5,819 nucleotides of DNA from Rhodospirillales bacterium. Lineage in GTDB: Bacteria; Pseudomonadota; Alphaproteobacteria; Acetobacterales; Acetobacteraceae. The stretch is from positions 1 through 5,819 of the forward strand of contig JANXSA010000561.1 in the NCBI GenBank assembly GCA_025352915.1, read 5' to 3'. How positions within the stretch are numbered: position 1 is the stretch's first letter; the number at the start of each line of letters is the position of its first letter. Position numbers and translations under genes: made by a program. Shown here in pieces: positions 1-5,266 of the stretch. The notes beneath the pieces are model-generated. The model had not been told where the DNA came from and did no database searches. It saw only the letters and a program-made list of their open reading frames with translations.

Positions 1-498
1 CCAACCCCGGCCCAGGGCCTCGCGCTGGCCATCATCGCCGCCGGTGTGGCGGCCCTGTCACTGGCGCGCGGCGGCGCCCACCAGCACTGGCCCCTGGCCG
101 CCGCCGCCCTGCCGCTCGCCGCCGCCTCCATCCGCGGCCTCGTCCAGCCGGTGACCCAATGGGGCCTGGCCTTCTGGCCCAGCCCGCTCGCCGCCGCCGC
201 CATCGGTTACGCGGTCTCCACCCTCGTCGTGCTGCTCACCACCCCGCCAACCCGCCCCACCGCCCCGGCAGCCGCCTGGTTCGCCGCCGTCGGCCTGTGC
301 AATGGCGGCGCCGTCCTCACCCTCTATGCGGCGCTGGCCGCCGGCCCGGTGATCCTGGTCGCCCCTCTGGTCGCCACCTATCCCCTGGTCACCCTCGCCC
401 TCGCCGCCCTTCTCCCAGGCACCCCCCGGCCCAGCCGGACCACCCTGGCCGGCATTGCCGCCACCATCGCCGGCGTCATGCTGCTGCTGGCCGGCTGA
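1..498 (+). CDS. DMT-superfamily (EamA) transporter, C-terminal part
   Basis: This is the 3' end of a gene that starts before the window. An open frame runs from base 1 to a TGA at 496-498 and encodes 165 residues. The product is almost entirely hydrophobic, with about six likely membrane helices (roughly residues 6-20, 31-48, 62-80, 93-111, 116-137 and 147-163 of the visible part). The last 70 residues match the end of an EamA repeat: a small-residue helix ending in LYAALAAGP, then LVAPLVATYPLVTLALAALL, a short Pro/Arg linker, and a final helix in the LAGIAATIAGVMLLLAG style. EamA proteins are inner-membrane drug/metabolite transporters of about 300 residues with two such repeats, so roughly the first half is missing here. 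The substrate cannot be read from sequence. The stop is 41 bp before nagZ on the same strand, so the two may be co-transcribed, but this gene is not a usual member of the nagZ-scp-tat cluster. Confidence 0.85.
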   Translation, partial: PTPAQGLALAIIAAGVAALSLARGGAHQHWPLAAAALPLAAASIRGLVQPVTQWGLAFWPSPLAAAAIGYAVSTLVVLLTTPPTRPTAPAAAWFAAVGLCNGGAVLTLYAALAAGPVILVAPLVATYPLVTLALAALLPGTPRPSRTTLAGIAATIAGVMLLLAG

Positions 499-539
499 TC
501 CCCGTCGCGCCCGCAGCAGCCCGGTCGTATGGTGTCTCG

Positions 540-1556
540 ATGCCCGTCACGCTCCCTCCGCGCGCCGCCCCCACTCTTGCCGCCATCGTCGGCATCAGCG
601 GCCCTGACCTCACCCCCCAGGAAGCCGCCCTGTTCCGCGCCTACCCCCCGGCGGGCGTCATCCTGTTCCGCCGCAATATCCAGGACCCCGCCCAGCTCCG
701 CCTGCTCACCGCAGCCCTGCGCGCCGTCCTTCCACCGACCGCCGTCATGATGCTCGACCAGGAAGGTGGCCGTGTCGCCCGCCTGCGTCCGCCGCACTGG
801 GCCGCCCACCCGCCCTGCGGCGCCATCGGCGCCTTGCCGCCCGCCCAGGCCTTGCGCGCCGCCTGGCTCCAGGGCGCCCTGATCGGCCACCAATGCGCCC
901 AAGCCGGCTTTGACACGGTTTGCGCCCCCGTCCTCGACCGCCGCCTGCCCGGCGCCAGCGAGGTCATCGGCGACCGCGCCTTCGCCGAATCCCCCGAGCT
1001 GGTCGCCCGCCTCGCCCGCGCCATGGCCGCCGGCCTGCTCGCCGCCGGGGTCCAACCGGTCGGCAAACACGCTCCCGGCCACGGCCGGGCCAGCGTCGAC
1101 TCCCACCTCGCTTTGCCCACCGTCACCGCCAACGACCTGGACGCCGATCTGTTGCCCTTTGCCGCCAACGCCGACCTGCCCTGGCTGATGACCGCTCATA
1201 TCGTCTACCCGGCCTGGGACCCCGTCCGCCCCGCCACCCTGTCCCCCACCATCATCCAACAGATCATCCGCGACAAAATCGCCTTCCGCGGCGTCCTGGT
1301 CAGCGACGACCTCGCCATGCAGGCGCTCGACGGCCCCCCCGAAGCCCGCGCCACCGCCGCCCTGGCCGCCGGCTGCGACCTCGCCCTCTACTGCCCCGGT
1401 GACCCCCAGGGCACCCAGGCCGTCCTGGCCACCGTCCCCCCCCTCACGCCCGCCGCCACCGCCCGCCTCGCCGCCGCCCGCGCCACCGCCGCCCAACGTG
1501 CCATCCCGCTTGACGAAGCCGCCCTGGCCGCCGAGCGCGCCCGCCTGCTGGCCTGA
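540..1556 (+). CDS. nagZ: beta-N-acetylhexosaminidase NagZ (glycoside hydrolase family 3)
   Basis: The product is 338 residues, the usual length for proteobacterial NagZ. The enzyme removes N-acetylglucosamine from 1,6-anhydro-MurNAc muropeptides in the cytoplasm during peptidoglycan recycling; no signal peptide is visible, which fits. Family motifs appear in order: GVILFRRNI at 39-47, DQEGGRVARLR at 73-83 for substrate binding, KHAPGHG at 176-182 (commonly KHFPGHG), the catalytic-loop Asp-Ser-His at 187-189, and SDDLAM at 255-260. By family alignment, Asp256 is the likely nucleophile and His189 the general acid/base. The ATG at 540 was chosen because it puts the family N-terminus right after the start; the frame stays open upstream but would overlap the transporter gene with non-homologous sequence. 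No strong Shine-Dalgarno is visible, so coupling to upstream translation is possible. NagZ next to scpAB and tat is the common alphaproteobacterial arrangement. Confidence 0.95.
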   Translation: MPVTLPPRAAPTLAAIVGISGPDLTPQEAALFRAYPPAGVILFRRNIQDPAQLRLLTAALRAVLPPTAVMMLDQEGGRVARLRPPHWAAHPPCGAIGALPPAQALRAAWLQGALIGHQCAQAGFDTVCAPVLDRRLPGASEVIGDRAFAESPELVARLARAMAAGLLAAGVQPVGKHAPGHGRASVDSHLALPTVTANDLDADLLPFAANADLPWLMTAHIVYPAWDPVRPATLSPTIIQQIIRDKIAFRGVLVSDDLAMQALDGPPEARATAALAAGCDLALYCPGDPQGTQAVLATVPPLTPAATARLAAARATAAQRAIPLDEAALAAERARLLA

Positions 1557-1562
1557 CCCCGC

Positions 1563-1628
1563 CCAGCTTTGCGTCCCCGCCGCACTGCTGTACTTAGCGG
1601 CGCTCCCCCACCCCGCCCTGAAAGCTGG
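1563..1628. repeat. nested inverted repeats in the nagZ-M50 gap
   Basis: The 75-bp gap after nagZ holds two nested inverted repeats. The outer one is CCAGCTTT (1563-1570) against AAAGCTGG (1621-1628). The inner one is CGCCGC (1578-1583) against GCGGCG (1597-1602) with a 13-base loop. The outer repeat ends 3 bases before the GTG chosen for the downstream gene, so a folded transcript could affect its translation. The stems are short and the DNA is very GC-rich, so chance occurrence is quite possible. There is no T-run after either stem, so this is not a convincing terminator. Confidence 0.3.
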
Positions 1629-1631
1629 ACC

Positions 1632-2321
1632 GTGCAAGAAATCGTCCTGTCCCTGCTGGCCGCCATCGCCGCGATCGTCCTGCACGAGGTCGCGCACGGC
1701 TACGCGGCGCTCGCCCTCGGCGACGACACCGCCAAGCGGCTCGGCCGCCTCACCCTCAACCCGATCGCCCATATCGACCGCGTCGGCACCCTGATCGTCC
1801 CCGGCGTGCTGCTGATCGCCCAAAGCATATTCGGCGGCCACTTCATGTTCGGCTGGGCCAAGCCGGTCCCGGTTGACGCCCGCCGCTTCCCCGACCCCCG
1901 CCGCGGCATGATGATCGTCGCCGCCGCCGGCCCGGCGATGAACTTCGCGCTCGCCTGGCTCACCGCCCTCGCGCTCAATATCGCCCCGGACCCCGACTCC
2001 ACCCTCGGCGGCCTGGTGGTCGACTTCGCCTTCCCCTTCATCCTGTTCAACCTGCTGCTCGGCCTGTTCAACCTGCTGCCGATCCCTCCGCTCGACGGCG
2101 GCCGCATCATCGTCGGCCTGCTCCCCCTCAAGCTTGCCATCTTCTGGGCCAGCCTCGAACGCGCCGGCCTCCTGATCGTCATCGGCCTGCTGGTCCTCCT
2201 GCCGATGCTACTGCGCGACTTCGGCATCCCCTTCGACCCCGTCATGTCCACCCTCTGGCGCATCATCCACTGGGCCCTCGGCATCCTCCCCTTCCCCGAC
2301 GGGCAAGCTCTCGGTGTCTGA
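1632..2321 (+). CDS. M50-family site-2-type membrane metalloprotease
   Basis: The product is a predicted polytopic inner-membrane zinc protease of 229 residues, the compact YwhC/S2P-like type without a PDZ domain. The zinc-binding HEVAH motif is at 18-22 inside the first membrane helix, with His18, Glu19 and His22 as ligands and catalytic base. The third ligand is the Asp of LDGG at 154-157 (Asp155), preceded by NLLPIPP. Other family hallmarks are LTLNPIAHIDRVGT near 40-53 and GWAKPVPVDARRF at 74-86. Likely membrane helices lie near 4-20, 54-68, 92-117, 126-150 and 178-195. The start is taken as GTG 1632, which puts the first helix and HExxH at the normal distance; an in-frame TTG at 1569 would add 21 Pro/Arg-rich residues and is less likely. 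The gene overlaps scpA by 8 bp. Such proteases cleave membrane-embedded substrates, but the target is not known from sequence. A link to scpAB is positional only. Confidence 0.88.
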   Translation: MQEIVLSLLAAIAAIVLHEVAHGYAALALGDDTAKRLGRLTLNPIAHIDRVGTLIVPGVLLIAQSIFGGHFMFGWAKPVPVDARRFPDPRRGMMIVAAAGPAMNFALAWLTALALNIAPDPDSTLGGLVVDFAFPFILFNLLLGLFNLLPIPPLDGGRIIVGLLPLKLAIFWASLERAGLLIVIGLLVLLPMLLRDFGIPFDPVMSTLWRIIHWALGILPFPDGQALGV

Positions 2322-3120
2322 ACTCCCATCCCCCGCCCAGGGCGAACTCCCCGTCGCCCCTGAAGACCTCATGCTCCTGCGCCTGGACGGCTTCGAGGGC
2401 CCGCTCGACCTCCTGCTCGAACTCGCCCGCGGCCAGAAACTCGACCTCGCGAAGATCTCCATCCTCTCCCTGGTCGACCAGTACCTCGCCGTCATCGAGG
2501 GCGCGCGAAAGATCCGCCTCGAACTCGCCGCCGACTGGCTGGTCATGGCCGCGTGGTTGACCTGGCTGAAATCCCGCCTCCTCCTCCCCAAGGGCCACGA
2601 AGCCGCCGAGGAGGGCGAGTCCGCCGCCGAAATCCTCGCCGAACGCCTGCGCACCCTACAGGCCATGCGCCTGGCCGCCGCCTGGCTCGGCGCCCGCCCG
2701 CAACTCGGCCACGACATCTTCGTCCGCGGCCTGCCCGAAGACCTCGTCGACACCGACCGCTCCAAGCTGGCGCTCGACATCCCCGGCCTGCTGCGTGCCT
2801 ATCTCGCCGCCATGACCCGCGCCGGCGCCCGCCGCCAGTATCGCCCCGCCATCCTCTCGGTCTGGACCGTCAAGGACGCGCTGACCCGCCTCGCCCTGCT
2901 GGTCGGCAACCTGCCCGACTGGGCCAGCCTGGAGCAATTCCTGCCCGAAACCCTCGGCACCCCCCTGCAACGCCGCGCCGCCCTTTCCTCCACCCTGCTG
3001 GCCGGCCTGGAGATGGCCCGCGGCGGCGCCATCCGCCTGCGCCAGGAACACGATTTCGGCCCCATCCTGGTCCGCCGCGGCGACACCGACGACCTCAGCG
3101 ACGAGCGCCCCAATGTCTGA
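2314..3120 (+). CDS. scpA: segregation and condensation protein A (ScpA, kleisin)
   Basis: ScpA is the kleisin subunit that bridges the two SMC heads and binds ScpB in the bacterial condensin complex for chromosome compaction and segregation. The product is 268 residues, typical for the family. The N-terminal SMC-neck-binding domain is clear: DGFEGPLDLLLELARGQKLD at 25-44, then ILSLVDQYLAVIE (50-62) and LAADWLVMAAWLTWLKSRLLLP (71-92). A central helical stretch follows. The C-terminal winged helix covers about residues 180-256 and includes LSSTLLAGLEMARGGAIRLRQ. The start is GTG 2314, inside the last codons of the M50 gene (8-bp overlap). A later in-frame ATG near residue 20 would remove only the variable N-terminal tail. 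No strong Shine-Dalgarno is seen, which suggests coupled translation from the gene upstream. It is followed by scpB with the same overlap geometry. Confidence 0.96.
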   Translation: MSELPSPAQGELPVAPEDLMLLRLDGFEGPLDLLLELARGQKLDLAKISILSLVDQYLAVIEGARKIRLELAADWLVMAAWLTWLKSRLLLPKGHEAAEEGESAAEILAERLRTLQAMRLAAAWLGARPQLGHDIFVRGLPEDLVDTDRSKLALDIPGLLRAYLAAMTRAGARRQYRPAILSVWTVKDALTRLALLVGNLPDWASLEQFLPETLGTPLQRRAALSSTLLAGLEMARGGAIRLRQEHDFGPILVRRGDTDDLSDERPNV

Positions 3121-3700
3121 CACCGACCGCGAATCGCTCTTCCGCCTTGCCGAGGCGCTGATCTTCGCCGCCACCACCCCGGTCACCACCCGCCAGCTCA
3201 CCCAGCTCCTGCCCGACGGCGCCGACGCCGATGCCGTCCTGGCCCAGCTGCGCGAGCGCTATGCCACGCGCGGCGTCGAACTGGTCGAGGTCGGCGGCGG
3301 CTGGCAATTCCGCACCGCCCCCGACCTCGCCCCCAAGCTCCGCCGCGTTGTCCAGGTCCCGCGCCGCCTCCCCCGCGTCGCCATGGAGACGCTCGCCATC
3401 ATCGCCTACCACCAGCCCGTCACCCGGCCGGAAATCGAGGAACTGCGCGGCGCCAGCCTGGGCCAGGGCACCCTGGACCAACTCCTCGAAGCCGGCCTCG
3501 TCGCGCCGCGCGGCCGCAAGGAAACCCCCGGCCGGCCGACCCTCTGGGGCACCACCCCCGCCTTCCTCTCGCAGTTCGGCCTCCAGCAACTGCGCGACCT
3601 CCCGCGCCGCGAAGACCTCCTGGTCGAGCCCACCCTGCTCACCCCCCAACCCGACCCCGCGCCGCCGCCCGCCGCCGCCGAACCCGCGCCGGAATCCTGA
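3113..3700 (+). CDS. scpB: segregation and condensation protein B (ScpB)
   Basis: ScpB is the dimeric winged-helix partner of ScpA in the SMC complex and acts on the nucleoid. The product is 195 residues. The first winged helix covers about residues 5-85: SLFRLAEALIFAATTPVTTRQLTQLLP starts it, and GVELVEVGGGWQFRTAPDLAPKLRR ends it. The second holds the family signature RVAMETLAIIAYHQPVTRPEIEELRGA at 88-114. It is followed by LLEAGLVAPRGRKETPGRPTLWGTTPAFLSQFGLQQLRDLP to about residue 164. The last 18 residues are a Pro/Ala-rich, probably disordered tail, as in many alphaproteobacterial ScpB proteins. The ATG at 3113 overlaps the scpA stop by 8 bp and no alternative start gives a better N-terminus. 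Stoichiometric production with ScpA through translational coupling is a reasonable inference. Confidence 0.96.
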   Translation: MSDTDRESLFRLAEALIFAATTPVTTRQLTQLLPDGADADAVLAQLRERYATRGVELVEVGGGWQFRTAPDLAPKLRRVVQVPRRLPRVAMETLAIIAYHQPVTRPEIEELRGASLGQGTLDQLLEAGLVAPRGRKETPGRPTLWGTTPAFLSQFGLQQLRDLPRREDLLVEPTLLTPQPDPAPPPAAAEPAPES

Positions 3701-3731
3701 CGCCCCCACGGTTTCCCACCCACCGGCTTTC

Positions 3732-3741
3732 CTGCTAGCAG
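3732..3741. repeat. perfect 10-bp palindrome CTGCTAGCAG
   Basis: A perfect 10-bp palindrome lies in the scpB-tatB gap, about 9 bases before an AGGAG motif. It contains a CTAG tetramer, which is often rare in proteobacterial genomes. It could be a small operator half or a chance sequence; nothing in the window repeats it. Confidence 0.25.
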
Positions 3742-3749
3742 AACGCCTC

Positions 3750-3754
3750 AGGAG
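3750..3754 (+). promoter_or_regulatory. Shine-Dalgarno-like AGGAG before a 13-codon frame
   Basis: AGGAG stands 12 bases before the ATG at 3767 and 62 bases before the tatB ATG, too far to serve tatB directly. It is one of the clearest ribosome-binding motifs in the window. It could serve the short frame at 3767-3808, or it could be left over from a gene lost from this position (see tatA). Confidence 0.4.
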
Positions 3755-3766
3755 ACCTTCAGCCCC

Positions 3767-3808
3767 ATGCCTCGCCGGACCCGCATGACCCGCCGCATCA
3801 ATGACTGA
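3767..3808 (+). CDS. possible 13-residue leader peptide upstream of tatB
   Basis: This short frame runs from ATG 3767 to TGA 3806-3808 and would encode MPRRTRMTRRIND, with five arginines in 13 residues. It is preceded by AGGAG at 3750-3754, although the 12-base spacing is longer than ideal. It ends 8 bases before the tatB start, and tatB has no ribosome-binding site of its own, so its role could be to deliver ribosomes to tatB. It is not a recognisable TatA fragment: the TatA N-terminal membrane helix and the FGxxK(I/L)P hinge are absent. Such a short frame can arise by chance, so this is a tentative call from spacing and the ribosome-binding motif only. Confidence 0.25.
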   Translation: MPRRTRMTRRIND

Positions 3809-3816
3809 TCGCGCCC

Positions 3817-4296
3817 ATGTTTGATTTCGCATGGTCCGAACTCGCCGTCATCGGCGTGGTGGCTCTGCTCGTCATCGGCCCCAAGGACCTGCCCGGCGCC
3901 ATCAAGGCGGTCGGCGACATGGTGCGCAAAGCCCGCCGCATGGCCGGCGAGTTCCAAACCCATGTCGACGAGATGGTCAAGGACGCCGACCTCCAGGGCG
4001 TCCGCAACCAGATCAACGAAATCCGCAACTTCGACATCAAGGGTGCGCTGGAAAAGGAAATCGACCGCGACGGCACCATCCGCTCCGCCTTCGACACCTC
4101 CAACATCCCAACCCCGCTGCCCAGCACCGACCCGCTCGCCAGCCAGATCGACCTGCCGCCGCCCGAAGAACCCACTCTCGTCACCGCCGCCGAACTCGCG
4201 CCCGAGGACACCACTCCCGCCTTCATCCCGCCGGCTATCGCTCACCCGCCCGACATGCCCGAATTCATGCCGCCACGTGCCGCCAGGCCAGTCTGA
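3817..4296 (+). CDS. tatB: Sec-independent protein translocase subunit TatB
   Basis: TatB works with TatC as the twin-arginine signal-peptide receptor that exports folded proteins across the inner membrane. The product is 159 residues. The short N-terminal membrane helix is MFDFAWSELAVIGVVALLVI (1-20), with the conserved Glu8. The Gly21-Pro22 hinge and KDLP follow. An amphipathic helix from about 24 to 52 contains AIKAVGDMVRKARRMAGEFQ, and charged helical sequence runs to about 92. The remaining 65 residues are a Pro/Ala/acidic, probably disordered tail, common in alphaproteobacteria. VIGPKDLP and the acidic residue at position 8 mark it as TatB; TatA usually has FGxxK(I/L)P. The ATG at 3817 gives the exact family N-terminus and an in-frame stop lies just upstream at 3802. 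No Shine-Dalgarno lies directly before it. The usual tatA neighbour is missing between scpB and this gene. Confidence 0.95.
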   Translation: MFDFAWSELAVIGVVALLVIGPKDLPGAIKAVGDMVRKARRMAGEFQTHVDEMVKDADLQGVRNQINEIRNFDIKGALEKEIDRDGTIRSAFDTSNIPTPLPSTDPLASQIDLPPPEEPTLVTAAELAPEDTTPAFIPPAIAHPPDMPEFMPPRAARPV

Positions 4297-4303
4297 GAAA
4301 GCA

Positions 4304-4326
4304 GTTCTTTTTTGAAAAAAAAGAAC
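4304..4326. repeat. left hairpin of the tatB-tatC repeat
   Basis: GTTCTTTTTT (4304-4313) pairs perfectly with AAAAAAGAAC (4317-4326) around a 3-base GAA loop. The stem is A/T-dominated, with only two G/C pairs, so it is weak as a stand-alone terminator. It is followed by CAAAAAACTTT (4327-4337), which pairs with the opposite arm. Confidence 0.8.
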
Positions 4327-4411
4327 CAAAAAACTTTCATCCATTCGCCCTCCCGGGCAATGCCCAGGTCCCGCGCTGTCTTCGTCCACCTAAACGGACA
4401 AAAGTTTTTTG

Positions 4412-4433
4412 GTTCTTTTTTCCAAAAAAGAAC
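4412..4433. repeat. right hairpin of the tatB-tatC repeat
   Basis: GTTCTTTTTT (4412-4421) and AAAAAAGAAC (4424-4433) form a perfect 10-bp inverted repeat around two bases, CC. It is preceded by AAAGTTTTTTG (4401-4411), the complement of the left-arm extension. As RNA this hairpin competes with the long-range pairing of the two arms, so two alternative folds are possible ahead of tatC. Confidence 0.8.
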
Positions 4434-4457
4434 GTCTTTCTTCCTTAACTGAGTTCC

Positions 4458-4463
4458 AGGTGA
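4458..4463 (+). promoter_or_regulatory. ribosome-binding site for tatC (decides the start)
   Basis: AGGTGA lies 5 bases before GTG 4469 and matches the core of the anti-Shine-Dalgarno complement. It overlaps another in-frame GTG at 4460, which would itself lack a properly spaced site. This is the main reason for placing the tatC start at 4469. Confidence 0.6.
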
Positions 4464-4468
4464 CCACC

Positions 4469-5266
4469 GTGGCCAAGCTCGAAACCGAAGACACCATCGA
4501 CGACAAGCCAATGCCCCTGCTCGAACATCTGGTCGAGCTGCGCACCCGCCTGATGTGGGCCATGGGCACCCTCTTCGTCACGGTGGTCGGCTGCTACTTC
4601 TTCTCCACCCACATCTACGCCTTCCTCGCCCAGCCACTGGTCGACATCCTCACCGCCCAATCCGGCGGCGAGCCCAGGCGCCTGATCTTCACCGCGCTGA
4701 CCGAGGCATTCTTCACCTACCTCAAGGTCGCCTTCTTCGGCGGCGCATTCATCTCGTTCCCGATCATCGCCCACCAGGTCTGGCTGTTCATCGCCCCCGG
4801 CATGTACCGCAGCGAAAAGCGCGCCCTCGCCCCCTTCCTCCTTGCCTCCCCGGTGATGTTCCTCGGCGGCGCAGCACTGGCCTATTATTTCGTCTTCCCC
4901 GCCGCCTTCAAGTTCTTCGTCAGCTTCGAAACCCCCGCCGGCGCCGGCGGCGTGCCGATCCAGCTCGAAGCCAAGGTCGGTGAATACCTCGACCTGGTGA
5001 TGAAACTCATCTTCGCCTTCGGCATCGCCTTCCAGATGCCGGTCGCCCTCTCGCTGATGGCCAAGGTCGGCATCGTCAGCTCGAAGGGGCTGAAAAAGGC
5101 CCGCCGTTACGCCATTGTCGGCATCTTCGTCGCCGCCGCCATCCTCACACCGCCCGACCCGATGAGCCAGATCGGCCTCGCCATCCCGCTCATGGCGCTC
5201 TACGAATTGTCGATCTGGGCCGCCAGGCTGGTCGAGCCGAAGCCCGTCGAAGAGGACGCCGCCTGA
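4469..5266 (+). CDS. tatC: Sec-independent protein translocase subunit TatC
   Basis: TatC is the six-helix inner-membrane core of the twin-arginine translocase and binds RR signal peptides together with TatB. The product is 265 residues from GTG 4469, a normal length. The cytoplasmic N-terminal signature MPLLEHLVELRTRL is at 15-28 with the signal-peptide-binding Glu23 and Arg25. Helix 1 follows (about 30-46). The signature FISFPIIAHQVWLFIAPGMYRSEKR is at 94-118, with Glu116 at the conserved position of E. coli Glu103. TPPDPMSQ at 227-234 contains the conserved Asp230, and the last helix ends in LYELSIWAARL. GTG 4460 and TTG 4409 are in-frame alternatives. The TTG lies inside the AT-rich repeat and would add 20 unrelated residues, so it is disfavoured. 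The stop overlaps the next ATG by one base. The usual alphaproteobacterial follower, serS, is not seen directly downstream. Confidence 0.96.
   Translation: MAKLETEDTIDDKPMPLLEHLVELRTRLMWAMGTLFVTVVGCYFFSTHIYAFLAQPLVDILTAQSGGEPRRLIFTALTEAFFTYLKVAFFGGAFISFPIIAHQVWLFIAPGMYRSEKRALAPFLLASPVMFLGGAALAYYFVFPAAFKFFVSFETPAGAGGVPIQLEAKVGEYLDLVMKLIFAFGIAFQMPVALSLMAKVGIVSSKGLKKARRYAIVGIFVAAAILTPPDPMSQIGLAIPLMALYELSIWAARLVEPKPVEEDAA
5251..5256 (+). promoter_or_regulatory. ribosome-binding site for the racemase-like gene
   Basis: AGAGGA lies inside the 3' end of tatC, 9 bases before the ATG at 5266. With the one-base stop/start overlap it supports this start and suggests coupled translation with tatC. Confidence 0.5.

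Larger units (their letters stand above)
4304..4433. repeat. composite AT-rich inverted repeat between tatB and tatC
   Basis: Two nearly identical AT-rich arms face each other: 4304-4337 (34 bases) and 4401-4433 (33 bases), separated by 63 GC-rich bases. Apart from the loop centre (GAA on the left, CC on the right) the arms are perfect reverse complements, with another 3 pairs (4340-4342 with 4396-4398) beyond a 2-base mismatch. Each arm is itself a hairpin, so the element resembles a pair of REP-like palindromes in inverted orientation. The 63-base spacer includes a small GGGC-AAT-GCCC hairpin at 4355-4365. It lies entirely in the tatB-tatC gap, starting 7 bases after the tatB stop. From memory, similar TTTTTTGGTTCTTTTTT motifs occur between genes in some high-GC alphaproteobacteria, but I could not check this. 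It may be a dispersed non-coding repeat, an RNA-stabilising stem or an attenuator. Confidence 0.85.

Noticed and set aside
159..539. Upstream in-frame extension of nagZ over the transporter gene
   Set aside because: The 127 extra residues are Arg/Pro/His-rich out-of-frame translation of the transporter, and NagZ homologues begin near the ATG at 540.
1569..1596. Promoter-like pair TTGCGT and TACTTA with 16-base spacing before the M50 gene
   Set aside because: Each box matches the sigma-70 consensus at only about half its positions or fewer, and it lies within a likely operon; not enough support.
378..1841. Minus-strand open frame of 487 codons across nagZ and into the M50 gene
   Set aside because: It is Gly/Ala/Asp-rich low-complexity sequence that mirrors the codon bias of the plus-strand genes. 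It spans two genes with strong family matches, so it is a GC-rich shadow frame.
3817..4296. Calling this gene tatA
   Set aside because: The hinge reads IGPKDLP, with Glu8 and a long 159-residue product with an acidic/Pro-rich tail, which fit TatB and not TatA.
4304..4433. Classical rho-independent terminator after tatB
   Set aside because: The local stems are almost all A/T pairs and the symmetric head-to-head repeat pair is a better description. Termination in front of tatC is also unlikely unless tatC has its own promoter, which I could not see.
4304..4433. CRISPR array or insertion sequence
   Set aside because: Only two repeat arms are present, in inverted rather than direct orientation, with no transposase and no target-site duplication that I can see.
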